Positions 1-8,539 of a stretch of DNA of 64,000 nucleotides are shown here, one piece after another. Position 1 is the stretch's first letter; every line of letters starts with the position of its first letter. A program made the translations under genes and the position numbers. The stretch spans positions 1 through 64,000 of the forward strand of contig UREK01000014.1 of NCBI GenBank assembly GCA_900546845.1. Direction: 5' to 3'. Source of the DNA: an uncultured Eubacteriales bacterium. GTDB lineage: Bacteria; Bacillota; Clostridia; Christensenellales; CAG-138. Under the pieces are notes generated by a model. It saw only the letters and a list, made by a program, of their open reading frames with translations. It made no database searches and was not told the DNA's origin.

Positions 1-2256
1 GCTGGTCTGCGCCGTTTTCGCCGTGTCGGTAGGAATATCCCCTACGTTGGAAGCCGCGCCCTCCACAGGGCGGATTTGAGCCGCTTCCGAAACGGCGTTG
101 TTTGCCACTGCGGTTTGAGCTGCCTGCGGCGCATCGGTCTGAATGTCCGCATCCATCTGTGCGCCCGCCATCTCATACGCGGCTTGGCGCAAATCAGGTG
201 TGCTTTCCGCGCTCTGCTGCTGTGCGGCAGGGGCGGTCAATGTAGAAAGGTCGCCGCCCTCTTGCGCATAAGCCGCCATGAGGTGGCCAATGGACGTGTT
301 GTTTCTTCGCATGCTTCCGTCGCTCATCTGCTGCGCCAGCTCGTGCGCGGAACTGCGTTCAGGCATGGAGAGCGCGGCCTGAATCAGCGCATCTGTGCTG
401 ATGTTGCCGTTATTCCTGCCAATCGACGTGGCGCGCACGTTTCCGGCTATCTGTCCCACGGTACCGAGCGTGCCGCCGGACAGCGCGCCGCCTGCTCCTG
501 CAAGAAGCACGTTCAAAAAGCTATCAAGCGATGCTTTTCTCTCCGCTTCCTCTCGGCTCATGCCGCCCGCAACGTATGCCTTTACGGCGAGGTTGTAGTT
601 GGACAAATCGCCCATGACCGCCTCGTCCGCAATGATATTCGCAATCTCGGTCGCAACTTCTTCCGACGCTTCAATCCCAGCCTGTTTGAGCACGTTCTTC
701 AGGAACGAACCCCTTGTGCCGGGGGTGGAGAGCTTGATGAAGCTATCGAGACTTATTTTCTCAAACAGGACTTCCGCGATGCCCGCCAACGCGCCGACTT
801 GAAGCGCTTGTTTCTGAGATGCGCCGCGCTGGAATGCATCGCGCGTTGCATCGCCAGCGGAGCCAAGGCCCATTGTGCCGAGGGTTGCCGCCTGCCCGAC
901 AGATCCAAGGCCGCCTGTTGCCGCATTGAGCGTAAGAAAACCCGCAATGGACATGCCGGTCTGGTACAGGAAATTGCCGGCCTCTCCCATATTTTCCGAA
1001 GCGTTCGCGCGCTGTGCCTGCTGCATTGCGCCGGGCATGAAATAATTGGCGTTATAATCTACATACTTCCCTTGGATCGAATCCGCCGCCGCGCCAAGCG
1101 CGCCTGCAACCTTGAACGGAGTAAGCAGAACAGATTCAACGGAATTTAATATCTTTCCGCCCGTTGTCCTGCCCTGCTCGGCTACGGATTGCTGCATCGC
1201 GCCCATACTCCGCGCGTTCAGCTTCGGCATAAGGGCTTCCACATACTGCATCGCTCCCTCTTCGCCCTTTGTGACCGCAAGGTAATTAAAGGTTTCCCGT
1301 TCCTTGTCGGTCGCATAGTCGCGCATGAGCGACGATTTTACATCCCGGTGGTTGAAATGCTGCATCGGGTCGAGGTAATAAGTTCCGTTTACCGCATCCA
1401 ACATGTTGCGCAGATCGGAAGAGCCATTTTCCGCCGCTATATCCAGCGAACGTTTCTGAACTTGGAAACTCTCTGCCTCATATGCTGCCGCGGTCTGTCC
1501 GCCTTTGGCCTCGTATAAGTCGCGCTCCATCTGCCCCGCCCGCGCTTGCTTCTCATCATAATCACTTATATATTTTTGAAGTGCCTTGGCTCCGCTGTTG
1601 GCGGTGGTGTCTCCATACGAAGCAAACTGAATTTTTGTGCGGTTATAGCGCTGCCTATCCGCGTCAAGCGCTTCATTCAGCGCGTCCAGCTCCACCTGCA
1701 AAGCGTTCGTATCCACTCGGCTCAGGTATTCCCCACGGAGCATCGCATCCGAATACGGAGTGAAGTCGCTGCCCGCGCCGCTCCTGTGGATCGCGGCCTC
1801 GGCGAGCGATGCGGGGACGTAGGTGTTTTGATACCGCTGCGCGTATTGCCGGCTTCGCTCCCTGTCAAGGATTTGTTGCCCAAACTGCGCTGGAATATAG
1901 GTGTTGCGTGCATCTCTTTTAAGCGCCGCATATCGTTCCTGGCCGAGCAGATTTGCAAGTTCCTTCCGCGCCCCGGAGTATTGTTCTTCGTTGGACGTAA
2001 AGAGTTCCAGCCGCTCCTCCGGCCGCATCGAGTTTACCAGGTTCTCGTATTTATCAGCGGCCGCAGCGCGTGCGCGGGCAGCAAACTGCTGGTTCTCCGC
2101 CTGGATGCGCTTTTCCCGGTACGCAAGATACTCATCCGCGCTGGAAAACGAGCGATTCTCCACGCTTTTTCGTGCTGTCTGCGTCTTTGAACCGCTTCCT
2201 TCCTGCCGCCGCTTCCGTTCTTTCAGGTACTCATCCGCCGTAATCATGTTCGCCAT
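1..2256 (-). CDS. Very large phage structural or ejection-type protein, 3' end cut by window
   Basis: Reading leftward from ATG at 2254-2256 the frame stays open for 752 codons to the window edge, so this is only the N-terminal part. The start follows a GAGG site. The N-terminal third is charged, rich in Glu, Arg, Gln and Ala, and probably helical. Around residues 400-520 there are Gly/Ala-rich, weakly hydrophobic stretches of the kind seen in phage internal or ejected proteins and large polyvalent proteins. No enzymatic motif was recognised. It lies 11 bp downstream of the peptidoglycan-binding protein gene as the last visible late gene. Role as an internal or ejection protein is inferred from position and composition only. 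Confidence 0.72.
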   Translation of the reverse strand, partial: MANMITADEYLKERKRRQEGSGSKTQTARKSVENRSFSSADEYLAYREKRIQAENQQFAARARAAAADKYENLVNSMRPEERLELFTSNEEQYSGARKELANLLGQERYAALKRDARNTYIPAQFGQQILDRERSRQYAQRYQNTYVPASLAEAAIHRSGAGSDFTPYSDAMLRGEYLSRVDTNALQVELDALNEALDADRQRYNRTKIQFASYGDTTANSGAKALQKYISDYDEKQARAGQMERDLYEAKGGQTAAAYEAESFQVQKRSLDIAAENGSSDLRNMLDAVNGTYYLDPMQHFNHRDVKSSLMRDYATDKERETFNYLAVTKGEEGAMQYVEALMPKLNARSMGAMQQSVAEQGRTTGGKILNSVESVLLTPFKVAGALGAAADSIQGKYVDYNANYFMPGAMQQAQRANASENMGEAGNFLYQTGMSIAGFLTLNAATGGLGSVGQAATLGTMGLGSAGDATRDAFQRGASQKQALQVGALAGIAEVLFEKISLDSFIKLSTPGTRGSFLKNVLKQAGIEASEEVATEIANIIADEAVMGDLSNYNLAVKAYVAGGMSREEAERKASLDSFLNVLLAGAGGALSGGTLGTVGQIAGNVRATSIGRNNGNISTDALIQAALSMPERSSAHELAQQMSDGSMRRNNTSIGHLMAAYAQEGGDLSTLTAPAAQQQSAESTPDLRQAAYEMAGAQMDADIQTDAPQAAQTAVANNAVSEAAQIRPVEGAASNVGDIPTDTAKTAQTS

Positions 2257-2267
2257 CGTTTTTCCTC

Positions 2268-3326
2268 TTATTCAATGGAATACGCCACGTTGATAAGAGC
2301 GCGCTTCGCCGAGTTTGGAATATCATCTTTGATTAGCCCGCTGTTGATAATGCGTTGTGCCTCCGCCTTCGCCGCCGCAGCACCCTCCGTGCCCGCGATC
2401 TGGCTCACCACGCGCACAGCGTCCTTGAGGCTCATGCCGGGCTGCTCCTCTTTTTTCTTGGAAGAACCGCTTGATTTCTTGCCGCTTCCGCTGCTTACAA
2501 CCTGTGCCGCCGCAGCGCGGGCAAGCGCGTCCTGATGCGCCTGATATTCGCGGTCATACAGGTTGTAATACTTGTTCCCGTAGTAATCGCGGTTCGTGTA
2601 GTAATCGCTCACGGTATCCCGGTAGCGGCCGTAATCGGTATCGTCAAGGCCGCGCAGCGTATTGAGGTTCGCGTTCAGGCGGTCGCCCTCGCCGAGGTAC
2701 ATCTGATACGCCGCGTCGCGCAGGGCGGGGATGGAATCGTTCACGCCCTGCAAATAGCCTTGGAATGTCTGCTGGCCCACCGTTTGGGCGTAGCTGTTGC
2801 CATACCCGCCGGAAAGCGCCGCCGCGTTGCCCATCGCATCCATCATGGCGAGCTGGCCTTGCTGGGTATAGCGGTCGCGCATCTGCTGGTAAAGCGGGTC
2901 AGCGTTGAAGTCGTACTGGAATTCCCCGCGGTTCATGATCTGGTTGAGCAGGCCGTCGATCTGCTCCGTGTATTTGCTTTGATATGCGCTGGGCCGCGCT
3001 GCCTCCGCGCTCTGCCACTCGTTGTAAGCGGCGCTCGAGGATGGGCGATAAGGCGATCCGCTGCTGTACGAATAGGAGGATCCTCCGATTGGGCTAGACC
3101 ACATGTTGTTCGCATTGCGCCCCGTGAGCGCGGCGTAAGTCTTTTCCCCAGCGATGCCGTCCACAGTAAGGCCTGATTTCGCCTGGTAATCCCGGACTGC
3201 CGCCTGCGTCTTCGCGCCAAACACGCCGTCCACGTTGAGGTTATACCCGTTTTGGTTGAGCAGCTCTTGCAGGGTGGTTACGTCGCTTCCCTTGCTGCCC
3301 TTCTTCAAATTCGTAACGCTTGCCAT
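2268..3326 (-). CDS. Phage protein with N-terminal peptidoglycan-binding domain
   Basis: The 352-residue product starts with a peptidoglycan-binding type 1 module (residues about 8-68): LKKGSKGSDVTTLQELLN, then DGVFGAKTQAAVRDYQ, then LTVDGIAGEKTYAAL. The rest is Tyr-, Gln- and Ser-rich and helical, with a Lys/Ser linker near residue 285 and a basic C-terminal segment. No lytic catalytic motif is visible, so it is not a complete endolysin. It lies in the late operon between a short coiled protein and the giant protein. A virion component that contacts the cell wall during DNA entry is a reasonable inference; a wall-anchoring role cannot be excluded. Confidence 0.8.
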   Translation of the reverse strand: MASVTNLKKGSKGSDVTTLQELLNQNGYNLNVDGVFGAKTQAAVRDYQAKSGLTVDGIAGEKTYAALTGRNANNMWSSPIGGSSYSYSSGSPYRPSSSAAYNEWQSAEAARPSAYQSKYTEQIDGLLNQIMNRGEFQYDFNADPLYQQMRDRYTQQGQLAMMDAMGNAAALSGGYGNSYAQTVGQQTFQGYLQGVNDSIPALRDAAYQMYLGEGDRLNANLNTLRGLDDTDYGRYRDTVSDYYTNRDYYGNKYYNLYDREYQAHQDALARAAAAQVVSSGSGKKSSGSSKKKEEQPGMSLKDAVRVVSQIAGTEGAAAAKAEAQRIINSGLIKDDIPNSAKRALINVAYSIE

Positions 3327-3341
3327 AGGAAAACCCCTTTC

Positions 3342-3866
3342 TTAATTCGGTGTAACAGGAACCACCGTGAGCGTTTCGGATGCGGTTCCGCCGTCGTGTA
3401 TGGAGAGTTCGCACAGCTTGAGGCTGCCGTCCAGCGCAACGCCGAGCAAGTAGAGCTTCCCGGAGGCGTAATTCTCCTTTACGAGGTTTGACGCAGTCAC
3501 GCTCAGGCCGGGAATTTCGCCGGAATAGCCGCCGATATTCACCTTTGCCGCGCCGATCTTCTCGCTTTCGGTGGAGGCGTTGACCGACGCAATGATGCTT
3601 GCGCGCTTAACGTCGCCCAGCGCGGAGAGGCTGAGGCGGAGCATGGAGAGCTCGGCGCGCAGGCGCTCGATTTCCTCGCTCTTGTCCACGCTTTCCACGA
3701 ATTCGCCGGAAAGGTTCTCGTCGTCGAGGTTCATCAGCGTGTATTTCAGCTGCTCCGTGAGCTGATAAAGGTACTCCTTTACGATTTTCAGCTCCTTCTT
3801 TATGTCCGCAATGCTGCCGCTCGTATTGATGTCAATGTTCGGCAGATTGAAGTTGATCAGCCCCAT
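3342..3866 (-). CDS. Hypothetical phage late protein with coiled segment
   Basis: Product of 174 residues. It starts MGLINFNLPNIDINTSG and has a helical region (about 20-85) with Glu/Leu periodicity, followed by a beta-rich half ending in TLTVVPVTPN. No family was recognised. The start codon overlaps the stop of the upstream gp10-like gene, which suggests translational coupling and membership of the late operon. Small proteins in this position are often tail or head-completion factors; that is inference from position. Confidence 0.7.
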   Translation of the reverse strand: MGLINFNLPNIDINTSGSIADIKKELKIVKEYLYQLTEQLKYTLMNLDDENLSGEFVESVDKSEEIERLRAELSMLRLSLSALGDVKRASIIASVNASTESEKIGAAKVNIGGYSGEIPGLSVTASNLVKENYASGKLYLLGVALDGSLKLCELSIHDGGTASETLTVVPVTPN

Positions 3867-5590
3867 TACAATTCACTCCCCTTTTCAATGATCTTGGATA
3901 TGGAGAATATCCGGCACCCGCCCGTGCCGGAGACCCGTAGCCGCATCGTGTCGCACCGGCGCGGGATGATCGGAATGGAGAAGGAGCGCTTATTTGTAAC
4001 GCTGAACCGAGCCTTTTCCTCCCACGCGCCGAAGCCGTCGCATTTGAGCTCCACACGCACGGAAGCGCCCGCATCAACCTCCATCCGGACTTGCAGCTTG
4101 GAAACGTACTTGTTGTTCGGGTCGGAGCGGCCGATGTCCCCGGTTTCGCAGAACCACGAGAGGCGCCCCTCCAAGGCCGCAACAGCCGAATCCGCATATT
4201 CCGTCAAATCGCCGCTTACGCAATATAGGCCGTTGTCCGCGCCGTTGATGAAATAGAGGTCGTCGCCAAGCGCGGCAAAATACACGGCATTTGCGCCGTC
4301 CTCCTTGTGCCAAAGCCCTTTTGCAGTGTCGTATACCATAAGCGCATGATCGCCCGCTTCCGTTTCCATGCAGACGTAATATTTCGCGCCGTATACGCCC
4401 GCAACCGCGTTTTTGTAGCGCTCCTGCCCGAACGCGGTGGATATGGCTTCCGGGAGCGCGGAGGCCATGGCGCAAATGCCGTTGCGCGCCTTGTAATAGA
4501 GCACCTCGTTCGCTACGACGAGGCTCGCCCCGCTGCCGGCTTCCACGCCGCGCGCGGCGAGGTCGCTCAGCTGGTAATTGCTTGGCTTCGTGCCGTATAT
4601 CTTGTGGATGATGTCCTCCTTAAAGAACATCACATATCCGTTGTGCTTGCAGCAGCCGGTGAAATCGCCCGGCGAGCCCACGGTCTGCGTGTAGCTGTCG
4701 GTCGAAATCCCAAGGAAGGAATGCCAATTCTTCGGGTCGCCTTGCTTGCAGGCGTATATCTCGTGGTTCGCGGAAGAACAGCCCCACAGCCGGTTTTCGC
4801 TTTCGGTCACAAAATCGAGATCAGGAACCGTGCGCTTCACCGTAACAGCCGCCGTCTGCGTCGCCGCCGCGTCGAGGATAGCGTTTATGATAATGTGGTC
4901 GTCGCCTGCGCCGTAAAGGATGAAGTCGCCGTTGAGGGCGGCGTTCTCCATGCCGGAAATCGTAACGCCGTCGTATGCGGAGAGCCCTGCGCCGATCCCG
5001 GTTGCCGCGATCTTTACATACGTGGTGGGGACGCTCACCCACATGCTGTTCGCGGCGGAATACTGTTTGAGCACGTGTGGGGATGCGCTCGTATCAAGCC
5101 AGAGCTGGCTGTCGGTGGGGTTCTCCGGCGCGCTGTCCGCGCCCGTAACGCCAGTGTATGCGCTCCCGTCCTGCTTGCAGAGCGCCGCCGTTACCGTGCC
5201 GGTGCTGACAGCCGTCGCTTCGAGGCTCCCAAACTCGCCCGTGTACGTGTTGTAATAGACCTTGTCGGGCCACACGATGATGTACGCGCCCATTGCGGCA
5301 AACCGCTTCTTGCTGTCCGTAACGGTTCCGACGCGCGCGCCGTCATAGTACAAGTCCGTTCCATCCACCCAGCACAGCTTCGTATGCGCGAACAGGCCGT
5401 TCGGCTTCGCAAAGGCGCGCAGCTTCCCGCGCGGCCTGCGCGGGGATAGCACGGGGGCGAGGTCGGACGACATGTTTTTCATGTCGTAGAACTCGCCCGC
5501 TGCAATGCTCAAGTTGTGGTTGTAGCCCCCAAACGCGGTCACAAGCTCGCGGCTAGTATCTATGCTGTTCAGGATTGGGAACTGCGGCAT
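3866..5590 (-). CDS. Candidate DNA-stabilisation or tail-hub protein (P22 gp10-like)
   Basis: Product of 574 residues, beta-rich, with repeated Trp- and Gly-containing blades. Features suggesting a gp10-like packaged-DNA stabilisation protein are the opening segment on an ordered gene product (AAGEFYDMKNMSSDL), a central stretch SENRLWGCSSANHEIYAC, then VMFFKEDIIHKIYGTKP and later YYKARNGICAM. These resemble propeller blades of phage proteins that close the portal channel. It lies directly after the connector candidate, as expected for a head-completion gene. Assignment is by resemblance and gene order; a tail-hub or baseplate role is the main alternative. Confidence 0.6.
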   Translation of the reverse strand: MPQFPILNSIDTSRELVTAFGGYNHNLSIAAGEFYDMKNMSSDLAPVLSPRRPRGKLRAFAKPNGLFAHTKLCWVDGTDLYYDGARVGTVTDSKKRFAAMGAYIIVWPDKVYYNTYTGEFGSLEATAVSTGTVTAALCKQDGSAYTGVTGADSAPENPTDSQLWLDTSASPHVLKQYSAANSMWVSVPTTYVKIAATGIGAGLSAYDGVTISGMENAALNGDFILYGAGDDHIIINAILDAAATQTAAVTVKRTVPDLDFVTESENRLWGCSSANHEIYACKQGDPKNWHSFLGISTDSYTQTVGSPGDFTGCCKHNGYVMFFKEDIIHKIYGTKPSNYQLSDLAARGVEAGSGASLVVANEVLYYKARNGICAMASALPEAISTAFGQERYKNAVAGVYGAKYYVCMETEAGDHALMVYDTAKGLWHKEDGANAVYFAALGDDLYFINGADNGLYCVSGDLTEYADSAVAALEGRLSWFCETGDIGRSDPNNKYVSKLQVRMEVDAGASVRVELKCDGFGAWEEKARFSVTNKRSFSIPIIPRRCDTMRLRVSGTGGCRIFSISKIIEKGSEL

Positions 5591-5592
5591 GG

Positions 5593-5964
5593 CTAAATCC
5601 TCACATAGTTTTTTTGCAGCGGCATGTGCGTGCGGTTGAACCAGTTCGCAAACTCCGCGTATGCCACGAGGAACATCGTCACGCTGTTGTTGTAGCGCGG
5701 GATCTCCGAATTGTGGAAGTCCACCTGTGCGGAAAGATATTTCAGGTAAATATCCGTGTACGGGTCGGGCGCGAGAAGTTCCGCGTCCATATCCGCTTCC
5801 GGGTCATACGGCGCAAAGGCAGCATCGGCGGTATCCTCATGAGTGAGCAGCAGATCGTTGTGAATCTGCCCATCAAGGTTTGAGAGCCACCGCGTAAGCG
5901 TGGCATCATCGTATTGGCACGGCTTCACGTGCTGTAACTGCGTTATGGCTTCTCGAACCGTCAT
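5593..5964 (-). CDS. Head-tail connector-like small phage protein
   Basis: The start was set at the ATG in 5962-5964, which has a good GGAGG site six bases upstream. A longer reading to 6045 would run through the tRNA-like element and is unlikely. The 123-residue product begins MTVREAITQLQHVKP and continues with DATLTRWLSNLDGQIHNDLL, a helical pattern like gp6-type head-tail connectors. It is followed 2 bp later by the gp10-like gene. Function is inferred from size, helical N-terminus and order after the capsid gene. Confidence 0.68.
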   Translation of the reverse strand: MTVREAITQLQHVKPCQYDDATLTRWLSNLDGQIHNDLLLTHEDTADAAFAPYDPEADMDAELLAPDPYTDIYLKYLSAQVDFHNSEIPRYNNSVTMFLVAYAEFANWFNRTHMPLQKNYVRI

Positions 5965-5982
5965 ATAATTTCCTCCGAATCG

Positions 5983-6029
5983 TGCCGCCCGCCGGGATTG
6001 AACCGGCCCTGCGTCCACACGGGGCGGCA
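5983..6029 (-). other. tRNA acceptor/T-arm mimic in late-operon intergenic
   Basis: On the minus strand an 8-base strand (6029-6022) pairs perfectly with 5990-5983 to form an acceptor-like stem. Directly stacked on its 3' side is a 5-bp stem GCCGG/CCGGC (6007-6003 with 5995-5991) closing a 7-base loop TTCAATC. That loop fits the T-loop consensus TTCRANY, including the closing G-C pair. A 14-base linker (6021-6008) replaces the D and anticodon arms. CGA follows instead of CCA. This is not a complete tRNA. Possible roles are an RNase P or RNase Z processing site in the late mRNA, or a relic of an internally deleted tRNA gene. Confidence 0.6.
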
Positions 6030-6058
6030 AGGTGGGGGCGCGCATCGCCCCCTCAAAG

Positions 6059-6379
6059 TTAAAAGTCGGAGCTTTCGGTCAAGCTCTCAATAAGCCGTGC
6101 GGTTTCTTCGTCCTGCGTCGCGGAGTTTTCGATCACAGCCGCGACGAAGGCCGGAACCTCAACCACTTCACCACGAGGGATGAAATAGTTGTGGTTGTTG
6201 ACGTTCACATACAGCCCTTTCCCGCTTCTCTTGTCCCTGCGCAGCTTGACCTTAACCTTGCGCCAAGGGTCATTTTCAGGGGTTCGTGCGGCGCCGGTTA
6301 CACCATCAGAAGCAGGGGAAGTGATTACCGCACTCTCGTTTTCCTGAACATCAGGAACATGATTCTTGCTCGTAGACAT
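6059..6379 (-). CDS. Small hypothetical phage protein downstream of capsid gene
   Basis: Product of 106 residues. The first 40 are polar and probably disordered; the rest forms a compact basic-then-acidic domain: WRKVKVKLRRDKRSGKGL, then VNNHNYFIPRGEVVEVP, then an acidic helix. No family with known function was recognised. It follows the capsid gene by 12 bp and precedes the tRNA-like element. A capsid-associated or head-completion role is possible from position, but nothing in the sequence proves it. Confidence 0.75.
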   Translation of the reverse strand: MSTSKNHVPDVQENESAVITSPASDGVTGAARTPENDPWRKVKVKLRRDKRSGKGLYVNVNNHNYFIPRGEVVEVPAFVAAVIENSATQDEETARLIESLTESSDF

Positions 6380-6391
6380 GGTTCATCCTCC

Positions 6392-7402
6392 TTAGTTGGA
6401 CTTCGCGTTGGGGTTGGTGGCGCAGGCGTGCTCGATGCGAACCATGTATTCCTCAACCAGGCGCTCGGCAACCTTGAGGGCCTTCCAGCCAGTAGAAGCA
6501 CGCTGGTTCAGGGGGTCAGCCGTACCGGCGGAACCGAGCTGCTTTACGATGTGCTGTAAACCACCGCCCTGCACATCGGTCACGCCGTAGGCGTTGGCTG
6601 CGATGAGCATGGTGCAGTATACGGAGATACCGCCCGCGCCTGCCTCGCCGATGATCTTAGCCTCCGTGGTCTGGACAAAGCGCACGCCGCCGAGCTGGCC
6701 GATCTCACCGCGATAGATGTTCTCGGGCGTGGCGTACTTGTGGACATCCACCCACTTATCGGAGAGCATCAGGTCGCAAGCCACGTTGGGATGCACGATA
6801 GCCACAAAGCTGTCATGGATGGGGATCGCGTTCATCTCACGCAGCTTGGCCGCTGCTTTGAAGATGAGGTCAACGGTGAGCAGGCAGTCCGCCGCAATGG
6901 TGGCGCGGGTCAGGATCTCCGTACCGTCCGCCTTGGGCGCGTACATCACGTTGGTGCCCGCCGTGATGATCTCACGGGTCACGGTGTCGAGCGTGCGGCC
7001 CGCCTGAGAACCGAGCAGCTTGGTCGCCTGCTCAAGGTTGCGGTCGATGGCGGTCAGCTCAAGCACGTCGGAAATGGTGATGTAATCGCCGTACTGATCG
7101 ACGGTGGCCTCAACGGTCGTGACGTCCAGCTTGTTGCCGTTGGGGGTAACGCCTTCGGTCAGCTTCGTCATGGCCTTGTCGAGCGGGCTGTACTTGCGGA
7201 ACTCAATCGTTTTGCCGCCGTGCTTGGGGATGGGGTACTTGTCCCCGAACTGGTCGTGTACAAGGTTCGGTTCGGCATGGTCGATCAACCGATCCTCGTA
7301 GTAGACCTTCATCTCCGGGGAAAGGTCGTTGCCGGTGCTGTTGAGCAACGTGGTCTGCGTCGCAAAAAGGCGCAGGTTCAGGTCGAGGTTGATTGCGTAC
7401 AT
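6392..7402 (-). CDS. Major capsid protein, N4-gp56 family
   Basis: Product of 336 residues resembling the N4-gp56 family of major capsid proteins. Key stretches are LSPEMKVYYEDRLIDHAEP, GKTIEFRKYSPLDKA, LTEGVTPNGNKL and QYGDYITISDVLELTA. The start was placed at MYAINLD (ATG 7400-7402) because AGAAAGGAG lies just upstream; the longer reading would translate that ribosome site. The N-terminus contains LNLRLFATQ, which resembles the L27-type motif cut by Prp proteases, so the mature subunit may begin near residue 15. It sits between the scaffold gene and a small hypothetical gene, the usual order in a head module. Confidence 0.92.
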   Translation of the reverse strand: MYAINLDLNLRLFATQTTLLNSTGNDLSPEMKVYYEDRLIDHAEPNLVHDQFGDKYPIPKHGGKTIEFRKYSPLDKAMTKLTEGVTPNGNKLDVTTVEATVDQYGDYITISDVLELTAIDRNLEQATKLLGSQAGRTLDTVTREIITAGTNVMYAPKADGTEILTRATIAADCLLTVDLIFKAAAKLREMNAIPIHDSFVAIVHPNVACDLMLSDKWVDVHKYATPENIYRGEIGQLGGVRFVQTTEAKIIGEAGAGGISVYCTMLIAANAYGVTDVQGGGLQHIVKQLGSAGTADPLNQRASTGWKALKVAERLVEEYMVRIEHACATNPNAKSN

Positions 7403-7430
7403 AAAATCTCCTTTCTGCAAGGAGAACAAC

Positions 7431-8465
7431 TTAAAATTCGATTCGTTCTCCCCGCATGACGCGCCGCGAGATCTCCTCGCGGTCTTTCTTCGTAAGCGAG
7501 CTCACGTCTTTCTTCGTGATAATCGCCGCTGCGTTTCCGCCGCCGTTTTCGGCGGGGCGCATTCCCCGCGCGCGGATGTCGTCGACGGTCTTTTTCTGGA
7601 TCGCCTGCGCGGTATACTGCATCGCGCCGCCGATAATATCATCCTTGTGGATCACTTCATAAGCCGTCCTGACGTCAACGCCGCTCTGCAAAAGGCCGAG
7701 GAACCGCTGCCCGGTTCCCGGGTTGGAACACTCCTCTGCAAGGTCGAAATTGCCATAGAAGCGCTTGCAATCCTCGGCTTGCTGGTTCCATATTGCGAGC
7801 GTCTGCTCCGCCTGCCGCCGCCTCTGCGCTTCCTCGGCGGCGCGCTTGAACGCGGCGTTTTCGCGCTCCATGCGCTTCATGTGCTTGAGCTGCTCCACGG
7901 TAAGCCCCTTCTCGGATGCTTCCGCTTCATAGTAGCTGTCGTCTTCCTCAATCGCCTTTGCGAGCGCTTCCGCGTCAGACGCATCCACGCCGTACCTGCT
8001 TGCGATCATGTCGAGGACGGGGGAAAGCGTTTTCAAACGCTCCGCCTGCTCCTCAAGCGCCTTGGTCTGCTTGAAGCGGGCGTTGATGATCTGCTGCGTG
8101 CGCTCTGCAAAAACGTCTTTGTACTCGCCCTTGATGAGCTCGTCAAAGGCGGCCCGCTTATCGAGCGCCGTGTCAGAGGTTACGGACGTTTCGCTGTCCG
8201 CCGCCGGAGAGCCCACCGCCGCATCGGGCGCGGCGCCGTCCGCCTGTTTGCCGTACCGGACGGCCGCGAGCGGGTTTCCGCCCTGCTTGCCGTACCGGAC
8301 GGCCGCGAGCGGGTTTCCGCCCTGCTTGCCGCCCATTTCCGGGGTAGATGCACCACCCTCTGCGCCGGCAGAAGCGCCCGCGCCGCTCCCAGCGCCGCAG
8401 CCATCGCCGCCAAAGAGCGCGAGATTGAGAAAAAAGCGCATGTCCATTCGTTTTTCAAGTTTCAT
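7431..8465 (-). CDS. Phage scaffold-like protein with Prp-type N-terminal motif
   Basis: Product of 344 residues, highly charged and helical (residues about 130-240 rich in Glu, Lys, Arg, Ala), located directly before the capsid gene as scaffolding proteins are. The start at ATG 8463-8465 has GGAGGG four bases upstream. The N-terminus reads RFFLNLALFGGDG, close to the L27-like motif cleaved by Prp. Residues about 45-80 are low-complexity and include a tandem 13-residue repeat KQGGNPLAAVRYG encoded by a perfect 39-bp duplication. No catalytic motif is visible. Scaffold function is inferred from order, charge and the N-terminal motif. Confidence 0.78.
   Translation of the reverse strand: MKLEKRMDMRFFLNLALFGGDGCGAGSGAGASAGAEGGASTPEMGGKQGGNPLAAVRYGKQGGNPLAAVRYGKQADGAAPDAAVGSPAADSETSVTSDTALDKRAAFDELIKGEYKDVFAERTQQIINARFKQTKALEEQAERLKTLSPVLDMIASRYGVDASDAEALAKAIEEDDSYYEAEASEKGLTVEQLKHMKRMERENAAFKRAAEEAQRRRQAEQTLAIWNQQAEDCKRFYGNFDLAEECSNPGTGQRFLGLLQSGVDVRTAYEVIHKDDIIGGAMQYTAQAIQKKTVDDIRARGMRPAENGGGNAAAIITKKDVSSLTKKDREEISRRVMRGERIEF
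8248..8325. repeat. Perfect 39-bp tandem duplication in scaffold gene
   Basis: Two identical 39-bp copies (8248-8286 and 8287-8325), followed by the first bases of a third. The unit is 13 codons, so the frame is kept and the protein gains a repeated KQGGNPLAAVRYG. The identity of the copies suggests a recent duplication by slippage or recombination. Confidence 0.95.
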
Positions 8466-8539
8466 TGATCCCTCCATCGTCTTTCCGAAGTGTCATACTT
8501 GGTCTTTCCCAGCGTCAGGGCACATTCCGCCACCCATAT

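Noticed and set aside
7329..8468. Plus-strand frame opposite the scaffold gene
   Set aside because: Arg/Ala/Leu-rich shadow; the minus-strand frame has ribosome site, order and motif support.
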